A DNA stretch of 64,000 nt, taken from assembly GCF_009909145.1 (NCBI RefSeq), contig NZ_JAAAPJ010000008.1, positions 434,001 through 498,000 of the forward strand. Direction: 5' to 3'. This document shows, one piece after another, positions 51,477 to 60,241 of the stretch. The notes beneath the pieces were generated by a model that was not told the DNA's origin, searched no databases, and saw only the letters and a list, made by a program, of their open reading frames with translations. Origin of the DNA: Corallococcus silvisoli (GTDB taxonomy: Bacteria; Myxococcota; Myxococcia; Myxococcales; Myxococcaceae). Each line of letters starts with the position of its first letter. Positions within the stretch are counted from its first letter, which is position 1. Made by a program: the position numbers and the translations under genes.

Positions 51477-51866
51477 ATGGCGACCACGAGCAACGATGTC
51501 GACGAGTACATGGCGGCACTCGAACACCCGCTGAAGGCGGAGATCGAAGCCGTGCGCGCCGCCATCCTGGCCTCCGACGCGGCCATCACCGAGCGCATCA
51601 AGTGGAAGGCCCCCAGCTTCGTCCACTCAGGTGACGACCGGGTGACGTTCCGGTTGGCCCCCAAGGGCATCTTCCAGGTCATCCTGCACCGGGGCGCGAA
51701 GGTGAAGGACTCGAAGGGCTTCGCCTTCGAGGACGACTCGGCCCTCGTGGAGTGGCTGGCTCCGGACCGGGGCGTCGTCACGCTGCCTGACGCGAAGACC
51801 GCGAAGGCGAAGAAGGCCGCCCTCGTGAAGCTGGTGGGACGATGGATGAAGGCGACCGCGACCTGA
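51477..51866 (+). CDS. DUF1801-domain protein
   Basis: 129 residues from the ATG at 51477 behind accgggg. The pattern VDEYMAALEHPLKAEIEAVRAAIL, ITERIKWKAPSF and the C-terminal KKAALVKLVGRWMKA match DUF1801 (YdhG/iron-chaperone-like fold; frataxin-like by structure in some members). The FRLAPKGIFQVILHRG segment is the usual beta core. Codon use has returned to the high-GC host style, so it is a native gene and the island ends before it. Function is not known. Confidence 0.85.
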   Translation: MATTSNDVDEYMAALEHPLKAEIEAVRAAILASDAAITERIKWKAPSFVHSGDDRVTFRLAPKGIFQVILHRGAKVKDSKGFAFEDDSALVEWLAPDRGVVTLPDAKTAKAKKAALVKLVGRWMKATAT

Positions 51867-51947
51867 ACCCCCGTCCCAGGGTGAGGGAGCGGACAGCCAG
51901 GCCGTTTTTACGGGTGGGGGCCGGTCGGTCTTGTTAAACCCCCGGTC

Positions 51948-52475
51948 ATGTTCCATGGCACCACGATCCTCTGCGTCCGCCGCGAAGGGAAGGTCGTCAT
52001 CGCGGGCGACGGTCAGGTCAGTCTCGACAAGACCATCATGAAGAACACGGCGCGCAAGGTGCGCCGCATCGGCGAGGGGCAGGTGCTCGCCGGCTTCGCT
52101 GGCAGCACCGCGGACGCCTTCACGCTCTTCGAGCGCTTCGAAGCCAAGCTCAAGGAGCACCAGAAGAACCTGGCGCGCGCCTGCGTGGAGCTGGGCAAGG
52201 ACTGGCGCACCGACCGCTTCCTCCGCCGCCTGGAAGCGCTGCTCATCGTCGCGGACCGGGAGAAGACGTTCATCCTCTCCGGCGCGGGCGACGTCATCGA
52301 ACCCGACCACGGCATCGCCGCCGTGGGCAGCGGGGGCCACTACGCCCTGTCCGCCGCGCGCGCCCTGCTGGCGAACACCCAGATGTCGGCCCGCGACATC
52401 TGTTCGCAGTCCATGGCCATCGCCGCGGACATCTGCGTCTACACCAATTCCAACGTCACCTACGAAGAGCTCTGA
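51948..52475 (+). CDS. hslV: ATP-dependent protease proteolytic subunit HslV
   Basis: 175 residues. HslV forms a proteasome-like double hexamer that degrades proteins unfolded by HslU. The mature Thr lies in MFHGTTILCVRREGK, so four N-terminal residues are removed, as in species with an FHGTT leader. Family landmarks: AGDGQVSLDKTIMK, RRIGEGQVLAGFAGSTADAFTL and the C-terminal GSGGHYALSAARAL plus Gly-rich DICVYTNSN. It is followed 12 bp later by hslU, the standard operon. It usually lies after xerC; here the island and the DUF1801 gene lie between them. Confidence 0.96.
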   Translation: MFHGTTILCVRREGKVVIAGDGQVSLDKTIMKNTARKVRRIGEGQVLAGFAGSTADAFTLFERFEAKLKEHQKNLARACVELGKDWRTDRFLRRLEALLIVADREKTFILSGAGDVIEPDHGIAAVGSGGHYALSAARALLANTQMSARDICSQSMAIAADICVYTNSNVTYEEL

Positions 52476-52487
52476 GAGGACCGCCCC

Positions 52488-53885
<1,398 letters not shown>

Positions 53886-53945
53886 CGCGCTAGCGTGCGC
53901 CGCGTTGTCCCACCGCGTCACCCAAGAATCGTGAGGTACACCACC

Positions 53946-55178
53946 TTGCCGCAACCGTCGCCGTCTCCCGCGTCCACCCCTCCTGGCAACGACACCCTCA
54001 TCCAGAAGGCCAAGCAGCACCTGCTGCAGAACTACAAGCAGCAGCCCATCGCCCTGGTGCGTGGGCAGGGCACCCGGGTGTGGGACGCGGATGGCAAGGC
54101 GTACCTGGACTGCATCGGCGGCATCGCGGTGTGCGCCCTGGGCCACTGCCACCCGGAGGTGGTCGCGGCGGCGAAGGCGCAGCTGGACACGCTCTGGCAC
54201 GTGTCCAACGTCTTCTACTCGCAGCCGCAGATCGACCTGGCCGCGCAGCTCACCGACTGGGTGGGCCTGCCGCGCGCGTTCTTCTGCAACTCCGGCGCGG
54301 AGGCCAACGAGGCGCTCCTCAAGCTCGCGCGCAAGGTGATGAAGGACCGGGGTACGCCGGAGCGCTACGAGGTCCTCTCCTTCGAGAAGAGCTTCCACGG
54401 CCGCACGCTGGCCACCGTCACCGCCACCGGCCAGCCGAAGTACCACGTCGGCTTCGAGCCGCTGCCCCAGGGCTTCAAGCACGTGCCCTACGGCGACCTG
54501 GAGGCGGTGCGCCGCGCCGTGGGCCCCGCCACCGCCGCCATCCTGGTGGAGCCCATCCAGGGCGAAGGCGGCGTGCGCATGGCGCCCCCCGGCTTCCTCC
54601 AGGGCCTGCGCGCGCTGTGCGACGAGCAGGGCCTGCTGCTGCTCGTGGACGAGGTGCAGACGGGCATGGGGCGCACCGGCCTGCCCTTTGGCTTCATGCA
54701 CGACGGCATCCAGCCGGACGCCATCAGCGTCGCCAAGGCCCTGGGCAACGGCCTGCCCATGGGCGCCATGCTGTGCCGCGAGGAACTGGCCAGGAGCCTG
54801 ACGCCCGGCACCCACGGCACCACCTTCGGCGGCAACCTGGTCTCCGCCGCCGCCGCCAACGTGGTGCTGCGGCTGCTGCGGCAGCCCGGCCTGCTGGCGG
54901 AGGTGCAGGCCAAGGGAGAGCACTTCCTCGCCGGCGCCCGGGCGCTCCAGGCCGCCCTGCCGCAGGGCCGCATCCAGGCCGTGCGAGGCCGCGGCCTGCT
55001 CCTGGGCATCGAGCTGGACCGGGAGGTGGCCCCCGTCATCGCGAAGCTGCGCGATGCCGGACTGCTGGTGAACTCGGCGGGCGAAGTCACGCTGCGCTTC
55101 GCCCCGGCGCTCATCATCTCCCAGAACGAACTGGACGAAGCGCTGGGCATCCTCCAGCGTGTATTGGCCTCTCTGTAG
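53946..55178 (+). CDS. argD: Acetylornithine/succinyldiaminopimelate aminotransferase family
   Basis: 410 residues, taking the TTG at 53946 (gagg nine bases upstream); a GTG at 53931 is also in frame. A class III PLP transaminase in arginine synthesis (N-acetylornithine) and often lysine synthesis. Visible: DCIGGIAVCALGHCHPEVV, FFCNSGAEANEALLKLARK, FEKSFHGRTLATV, LLLLVDEVQTGMGRTG with the PLP Asp, the PLP Lys in SVAKALGNGLPMGAM, and GTHGTTFGGN. The length equals ArgD (~400). The first ~18 residues are Pro/Ser-rich and not conserved. No other arg genes are adjacent. Confidence 0.9.
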   Translation: MPQPSPSPASTPPGNDTLIQKAKQHLLQNYKQQPIALVRGQGTRVWDADGKAYLDCIGGIAVCALGHCHPEVVAAAKAQLDTLWHVSNVFYSQPQIDLAAQLTDWVGLPRAFFCNSGAEANEALLKLARKVMKDRGTPERYEVLSFEKSFHGRTLATVTATGQPKYHVGFEPLPQGFKHVPYGDLEAVRRAVGPATAAILVEPIQGEGGVRMAPPGFLQGLRALCDEQGLLLLVDEVQTGMGRTGLPFGFMHDGIQPDAISVAKALGNGLPMGAMLCREELARSLTPGTHGTTFGGNLVSAAAANVVLRLLRQPGLLAEVQAKGEHFLAGARALQAALPQGRIQAVRGRGLLLGIELDREVAPVIAKLRDAGLLVNSAGEVTLRFAPALIISQNELDEALGILQRVLASL

Positions 55179-55265
55179 AAGGGGGAGGGGCATGATGGAC
55201 CCGGGAAGATTGACGCCCTGCTTCCCGGACACCTACACTTGGGGATTCGCCAGCCTCCGGAACGT

Positions 55266-56570
55266 GTGACCTTGAGCGCGCCCAACCCCATCGTCGGCCT
55301 GGGGGGCAGGACCGACCACATCGCGACCGTGCCCCACCTGGATCCGGCCCGCCTCCACCTCAGTCCGGAGGAGGGCTCGGTGCTGGCGCTGGTGGGCCGC
55401 GTCGAACGCATCGACGCGGTGCTGTCCCGCTCGTCGTTGGGCGAGGCCCGCACCATCGCCGTGCTGCTCTCCCTGCGCGCCAAGGGCGCCATCGTCCCGG
55501 CCCGCGTGGTGCAACGCGCCACGCCCGCCGCGCCCTCGCTGGATGCCGCGATGGCCGAGGAAGTGGACCTGGAGCCCGAGCAGAAGCGCGAGATCATCGA
55601 CCTGGAGCGCTCGCTGGACGGGATGGACCACCACGCCGTGCTGGGCGTGCCCCGGGGCGCCACCGCGCAGGAGGTGAAGCAGGCCTATTACAACGCGTCC
55701 CGCCGCTTCCACCCGGACCGTTACTTCGGCAAGAACCTGGGCAGCTTCCGCGCGCGGCTGGAGCGCATCTTCAAGCGCCTCACCGACGCCCACAACGCCC
55801 TCAGTCGCCAGGAGCCGCCGCGCCCGCCCGCCGCGGCCCCGCCGCAGGCCGCCCCTCCGCCGCAGGCCGCGCGCCCGGCCCCTCCCGCGCCCCCGGTTCC
55901 GGGCCGGCGTCCCACGGCGGAGTCCTTCGCGGCCGTCACCCCGCCGCCTCCCGCCGAGCCCCCTCCGCCCGCCCCGGAGGACCCGGAGTCCGAGGCCCGC
56001 CGAGCCGAGCGGCAGGCCCGCTTCGCGCGCCACCCGTACATGGCGCGCAGCCACAAGCTCACGGAGCTCATCGCCCGGGGCAAGGCGGCCACCGCGCGCG
56101 GGGACTTCGAGCGGGCCTACCAGGACTTCAACCACGTCCTGGGCCTGGATCCGAAGAACCGCGAGGTCGCCTCGCTCCTGGTGGACGCGCGCCGCAAGCA
56201 CGACCTGCACCGCGCCCAGACCGAGGTGGAGCGGGGGCAGGAGCTGGAGATGCGAGGGGACTTCAGCGGCGCGCAGGCGGCCTACAAGCTGGCCGTGTCG
56301 CTCAACGGGGACCACCCGGAGGCCTCCTATCAGGCCGCGCGCGTGGGGCGTGAGCTGGCGCAGGATCCGCAGGAGGTGCGGGCGCTCGCGCAGCGCGCGG
56401 TGGAGCTGAAGCCCGGCCGGGCGGACTACCAGCTGTTGCTCGCGCAGGTGCTCCTGGTCGCGGGGCAGAAGAAGCAGGCCAAGCACCACTTCGAGGAGGC
56501 CGTGCGCCTGGATCCGGACAACGCCGAGGCCCGCGCGGCCCTCAAGAAGCTGCGTTGGACGTTCTCGTGA
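55266..56570 (+). CDS. J-domain and TPR protein upstream of an Hsp70
   Basis: 434 residues, using the GTG at 55266, which overlaps the stop of a short upstream frame (TTG 55239 also possible). Residues ~30-85 hold a small helical module (LSPEEGSVLALVGRVERIDAVL) also present in the TPR protein downstream. A J-domain follows at ~120-180 with the HPD motif (RRFHPDRYFGKN), so it should stimulate an Hsp70 ATPase. After a Pro-rich linker, C-terminal TPR units run from ~residue 265 (ARGDFERAYQDFNHVLGLDPKN, LEMRGDFSGAQAAYKLAVSL). It lies 15 bp before the Hsp70 gene, its probable partner. Confidence 0.84.
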   Translation: MTLSAPNPIVGLGGRTDHIATVPHLDPARLHLSPEEGSVLALVGRVERIDAVLSRSSLGEARTIAVLLSLRAKGAIVPARVVQRATPAAPSLDAAMAEEVDLEPEQKREIIDLERSLDGMDHHAVLGVPRGATAQEVKQAYYNASRRFHPDRYFGKNLGSFRARLERIFKRLTDAHNALSRQEPPRPPAAAPPQAAPPPQAARPAPPAPPVPGRRPTAESFAAVTPPPPAEPPPPAPEDPESEARRAERQARFARHPYMARSHKLTELIARGKAATARGDFERAYQDFNHVLGLDPKNREVASLLVDARRKHDLHRAQTEVERGQELEMRGDFSGAQAAYKLAVSLNGDHPEASYQAARVGRELAQDPQEVRALAQRAVELKPGRADYQLLLAQVLLVAGQKKQAKHHFEEAVRLDPDNAEARAALKKLRWTFS

Positions 56571-56585
56571 GGTGCATGCGTCCCC

Positions 56586-58433
56586 ATGGCTGCTGAGCCC
56601 GAACCGCTGATTGGCATCGACCTGGGGACGACGAACAGCCTCGTCGCCACCGTGCAGGACGGTCAGCCCCTCATCATCAAGAACCGCACCGGCGCCCCCC
56701 TCACTCCGTCCGTGGTGGCGGTGTCGAAGAACGGCAAGCGCCTGGTGGGCGGCATCGCCAAGCGCCAGGCCATCACCAACCCGCAGGACACGGTGTCCGC
56801 GGCGAAGCGGCTCATCGGCCGCAAGTTCTCCTCGCACCCGGTGCAGGACGCGCTGCGCGCGCTGACGTACCAGGTGGTGTGCGGCCAGCACGACGACGTG
56901 CGCATCCGGCTGGCGGGCCGCGACCTGGCCGTCCCGGAGGTCAGCGCGATGATCCTCGCGGAGCTGAAGGCGGACGCGGAGGCGCACTTCGGCCGGCCCG
57001 TCACCCAGGCCGTCATCACCGTGCCCGCCTACTTCAACGACGGGCAGCGGCAGGCCACCAAGGACGCGGGCCGCATCGCGGGGCTGGAGGTCCTGCGCAT
57101 CATCAACGAGCCCACCGCGGCGGCGCTGGCGTACGGCTTCGGGCGCACGGTGAACGGGAAGATCGCCGTGTTGGACCTGGGCGGCGGCACCTTCGACGTG
57201 TCGGTGCTGGAGATCAACAACGGCATCTTCGACGTGGTGGCCACCGGCGGGGACACCTTCCTGGGCGGCGAGGACTGGGACCACCGCATCATCGAGTGGA
57301 TGGTCTTCGGCTTCGCCAAGGAACACGGCATCGACCTGCGCAAGGACCGGATGGCGCTCCAGCGGCTGAAGGACGCCGCGGAGAAGGCGAAGGTGGAGCT
57401 GTCGTCGGTGAAGGAGACGCAGCTGCACCTGCCCTTCATCTGCACCCCGCCGGGCGGAGGCGCCGCGCTGCACCTGCAGAGCACGCTCACCCGAGAGAAG
57501 CTGGAGGACCTGACGGCGGACCTGGGCGAGCGCCTGGTGGGCATCACGTCGGAGGTGCTGGGCGAGGCGAAGGTGCGCCCCTCGGAGCTGAAGGAGGTCA
57601 TCCTCGTGGGGGGCATGTCGCGCATGCCTCGCATCGTGGATCAGGTGCGCCAGTACTTCCGCCGCGAGCCCTGCAAGGGCGTGCACGCCGAGGAGGTGGT
57701 GGCCCTGGGCGCCGCCATCCAGGCGCACGCCCTGGTGGCCCAGGAGGGAGAGCTGCTGCTGCTGGACGTCACCCCCCAGAGCATGGGCGTGGCGATCGCG
57801 GGCGGTTACGTGCGCCGCCTGATTCCGCGCAACACCACCGTGCCCACGTCCGCCACGGAGGTGTTCGCCACCTCCAAGGACTTCCAGCGCACGGTGAAGA
57901 TCATGGTGCTCCAGGGCGAGCACGAGCTGGCGCACCACAACGAGCTCCTGGGGGAGTTCCTCCTCACCGGCCTGCGCGAGGCGCCGCGCGGACAGGTGGA
58001 GATCGAGGTGACGTTCGACATCAACGCGGAGGGCATCGTCTCCGTCTCCGCGCGGGACCGCGACACGGGCCTGCGCCAGTCCATCACCGTCACCGCCTCC
58101 AGCGGCCTCACCGAGGACGAGCTGCGCCGCATCATGGACGAGCAGCGCGACTGGCTGGTGGCGGCGCGCAACACGGAAGAGCTGAAGTCGAAGCGCGTGG
58201 AGCTGGACATCCTGGCCCGTGACCTGGTGGACGCGCTCTCCCGAGTCCGGCTCCTGCCCGGGGCCGGAGGGCTGTCCCCCGACGTCGTCGCCCAAGCGGA
58301 GGCCGCCCTGGCCCACGCGCGCCAGGCGCGCGCCGCCGAGGACGTGGGGGCGCTCACCCGGGCCTGCGAGGCGCTCGCCCAGAGCCTGCCGCTGCTGCGC
58401 TCGGCCGGACCGCGCGGAACACCGGGGAGGTAG
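56586..58433 (+). CDS. Hsp70 family chaperone (DnaK paralogue)
   Basis: 615 residues, ATG at 56586. The ATPase domain has the signature blocks IGIDLGTTNSLVATV, AVLDLGGGTFDVSVLEI and VILVGGMSRMPRIVDQV, with the hydrolytic-pocket Thr and Asp residues in place. The substrate-binding domain follows (LDVTPQSMGVAIAGG, TVKIMVLQGEHELAHHNELLGEF). The C-terminal lid is shorter than in DnaK of E. coli (638) and ends GPRGTPGR without an acidic EEVD-like or DDK tail. No grpE or classical dnaJ is near; the J-domain gene upstream and the TPR gene downstream form a dedicated set. Myxobacteria have many Hsp70 paralogues, some (SglK, StkA) tied to social motility; I cannot assign it to one. Confidence 0.93.
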   Translation: MAAEPEPLIGIDLGTTNSLVATVQDGQPLIIKNRTGAPLTPSVVAVSKNGKRLVGGIAKRQAITNPQDTVSAAKRLIGRKFSSHPVQDALRALTYQVVCGQHDDVRIRLAGRDLAVPEVSAMILAELKADAEAHFGRPVTQAVITVPAYFNDGQRQATKDAGRIAGLEVLRIINEPTAAALAYGFGRTVNGKIAVLDLGGGTFDVSVLEINNGIFDVVATGGDTFLGGEDWDHRIIEWMVFGFAKEHGIDLRKDRMALQRLKDAAEKAKVELSSVKETQLHLPFICTPPGGGAALHLQSTLTREKLEDLTADLGERLVGITSEVLGEAKVRPSELKEVILVGGMSRMPRIVDQVRQYFRREPCKGVHAEEVVALGAAIQAHALVAQEGELLLLDVTPQSMGVAIAGGYVRRLIPRNTTVPTSATEVFATSKDFQRTVKIMVLQGEHELAHHNELLGEFLLTGLREAPRGQVEIEVTFDINAEGIVSVSARDRDTGLRQSITVTASSGLTEDELRRIMDEQRDWLVAARNTEELKSKRVELDILARDLVDALSRVRLLPGAGGLSPDVVAQAEAALAHARQARAAEDVGALTRACEALAQSLPLLRSAGPRGTPGR

Positions 58434-58436
58434 CCC

Positions 58437-59228
58437 ATGAACGCCCTCCGGGCCAAGGCGCTGGTCGAAGCCGGGTTGCTGTTGCGACTGAGTGGCGACA
58501 TGGCCGGCGCGGAGAAGCTGTTCGTCCGGGCCCTGGAGCTGGACCCGGACAACGCGCGCGCGCGCCGGCTCCTCGGGCGGGACGGCGCTCCGGAGACCGC
58601 GGGCGCGAACCCGGGGCCCGGGGAGTCCGGGTGGAACCTCGCGGCCCCCGACCAGGAAGCGGACTGGGGGGCATGGGTGGGCCCGTCGTCGCCCAGCCCC
58701 GTGGAGCCGCTGCGCGACTCGGTGAGCCTGCCGGAGGGGACGGGGACGCGAGGCGACGCGTTGGACCTCATCGCGGAGGCCCACCGCACGCAGGAGTTCG
58801 GCCTCCCGGAGACCTTCGTGCCCGTGGGCGTCCTGCCCGAGGGCTCGGAGGTGGAGAGCCTGCTCCGGGGAGCGGAGGACCTGCTGTCGCTGGACGACCA
58901 CTCCGGCGCGGTGGAGCTGCTGCGCCGGGCGCAGTCCCTGGCGCCGGAGAATCCCCGCGTGGAGGCGCTGCGCGACCGCAGCGAGCGCATCCTGGTGTCC
59001 ATGCTGGAGGCCCGCCTGGGCGACCTGAACCGCATGCCGCGCGTGCGGTTGCAGCCGGACGACATCATCTGGCTCAACCTGGACCACCGCGCGGGCTTCG
59101 TGCTCGCTCAAATCGACGGCGCGGTGAGCTTCGACGACCTCTTCGCGCTGTCGGGCATGTCGCGCCTGGACACCGCGCGCATCCTCGCGCAGCTGCTCGA
59201 CGAGGGCATCATCGCCCCCGGCGAGTAG
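58437..59228 (+). CDS. TPR protein downstream of the Hsp70
   Basis: 263 residues, ATG at 58437, three bases after the Hsp70 stop, RBS ggggagg. Residues 1-35 are one TPR-like pair (AEKLFVRALELDPDNARA). After a Pro/Gly-rich linker, a second pair lies at ~135-175 (SGAVELLRRAQSLAPENPRV). Residues ~205-263 form the small helical module GFVLAQIDGAVSFDDLFALSGMS, then LAQLLDEGIIAPG, which resembles the N-terminal module of the J-domain protein. The three genes are clearly one operon. A role as an adaptor for the Hsp70 is inference. It converges on the hot-dog genes. Confidence 0.8.
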   Translation: MNALRAKALVEAGLLLRLSGDMAGAEKLFVRALELDPDNARARRLLGRDGAPETAGANPGPGESGWNLAAPDQEADWGAWVGPSSPSPVEPLRDSVSLPEGTGTRGDALDLIAEAHRTQEFGLPETFVPVGVLPEGSEVESLLRGAEDLLSLDDHSGAVELLRRAQSLAPENPRVEALRDRSERILVSMLEARLGDLNRMPRVRLQPDDIIWLNLDHRAGFVLAQIDGAVSFDDLFALSGMSRLDTARILAQLLDEGIIAPGE

Positions 59229-59241
59229 GCCGCGCCTGCCA

Positions 59242-59724
59242 TCACGCGGAGCGGATGACAGCGGTCCACACGCCGCGCACCACGGGCTCGCCGCTGGCGT
59301 TGCGGGTCTCCGTGGTGACGACGAGGAAGTCCATCCCGGCCTTGCGATACAGCTCGGTGATGTGGCCCGTGGTGGTGAGCACGTCGCCCGGGCGCATCAC
59401 GCCCAGGAATTCCAGCTCCTGTTCGCCGTGCACCAGCCGCACGCGGTCCACGCCCAGCTCCGGGTCCGCGATGGCGGCGCTGAAGGGGCGGATGGCGAAG
59501 ACCACCGCGAAGCTGGGGAAGGCGATGATGTCGCCGTAGGGGCCCGCCTGCGCGGCTTCCCGCGAATAGAGCAGGGGGCTGACATGGGCGGGGGGCTCGC
59601 CGAAGGTGCCCGCGGAGGGCACGGAGCCTCCGAGGAGGAGGGAGAACTCGCGCAGCTTCTCCCGGCCAATCTCGTAGGTGAAGGGGCCGTAGGCACGGCC
59701 GACGAATTTCGGGTCCAGGGCCAT
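59242..59724 (-). CDS. MaoC-like hot-dog protein, N-terminal dehydratase type
   Basis: 160 residues from the ATG at 59724; the frame is open further upstream without support. The beginning ALDPKFVGRAYGPFTYEIGREKLREF matches the N-terminal half of MaoC-type (R)-hydratases (FAS1_DH/HadA-like). HGEQELEFLGVMRPGDVL and MDFLVVTTETRN are the hot-dog strands. The catalytic Asp-His dyad sits in the partner subunit. It lies 2 bp after the stop of the partner gene, so the two likely form a heterodimeric enoyl-thioester hydratase. The pathway, fatty acid or polyketide, is unknown. Confidence 0.85.
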   Translation of the reverse strand: MALDPKFVGRAYGPFTYEIGREKLREFSLLLGGSVPSAGTFGEPPAHVSPLLYSREAAQAGPYGDIIAFPSFAVVFAIRPFSAAIADPELGVDRVRLVHGEQELEFLGVMRPGDVLTTTGHITELYRKAGMDFLVVTTETRNASGEPVVRGVWTAVIRSA

Positions 59725-59726
59725 GG

Positions 59727-60122
59727 CTATCCGAGCGAGGTTTCCACGACGGCGCCCCGGAGGACGGGCTCGCCGCGCTGGTTGGTGGCGGTGACTTCGG
59801 TGCTCATCCGTCCGTCCGCGACGGCGGTGACGCGGCCTTGGAAGGTGACGGTGTCCTCGGGCAGCACGGGCCGGGAGAAGCGCACCTTCACGCGGCGCAC
59901 GAGGCCTGGGTCGCCCACGAAGACGGCCACGGCCTCCACGGCCCAGCCCAGGGTGCAGAGTCCCTGGAGGATGACGCCGTTGAAGCCGGCGAGTCTGCCC
60001 ACCTCCGGGTCGAGGTGGATGGGGTTGTAGTCCCCGGAAGCGCCCGCGTAATACACCGGCCTCAGCCGGTCGCACTGGCGGACGTGGGTGAAGGTGTCTC
60101 CCACCTGGAACGTGCGTGCCAT
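59727..60122 (-). CDS. MaoC-like hot-dog protein, catalytic subunit
   Basis: 131 residues, ATG at 60122. The hydratase-2 motif is intact: YAGASGDYNPIHLDPEVGR with the catalytic Asp and His, followed by the helix GFNGVILQGLCTLGW. The N-terminal strand FQVGDTFTHVRQCDRLRPV and the C-terminal GEPVLRGAVVET complete the fold. It precedes its partner subunit by 2 bp, an arrangement like HadA/HadB of mycobacteria or split MaoC hydratases elsewhere. It lies 56 bp after the terminator of the metalloprotease gene. Confidence 0.87.
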   Translation of the reverse strand: MARTFQVGDTFTHVRQCDRLRPVYYAGASGDYNPIHLDPEVGRLAGFNGVILQGLCTLGWAVEAVAVFVGDPGLVRRVKVRFSRPVLPEDTVTFQGRVTAVADGRMSTEVTATNQRGEPVLRGAVVETSLG

Positions 60123-60177
60123 GAGGCGCGGGAGCCTACCGCGTCCGCCACCGGGGATGCCCGGTGGAAACGAAGAA

Positions 60178-60208
60178 GGGGGCGGCCCTCATCGTGAGGA
60201 CCGCCCCC
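60178..60208 (-). terminator. Terminator of the M36 metalloprotease gene
   Basis: gggggcggccctca (60178-60191) pairs with tgaggaccgccccc (60195-60208) around tcg: a 14-bp stem with one wobble pair. On the minus strand it is followed by ttcttc. It lies 33 bp after the protease stop codon. Confidence 0.85.
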
Positions 60209-60241
60209 CGTTACTTCAGGGCTTCAGGACTGGACGACGCT

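Noticed and set aside
51116..51781. Minus-strand 221-codon frame across the end of the island
   Set aside because: It spans the DUF1801 gene on the other strand and has no recognisable product or ribosome site.
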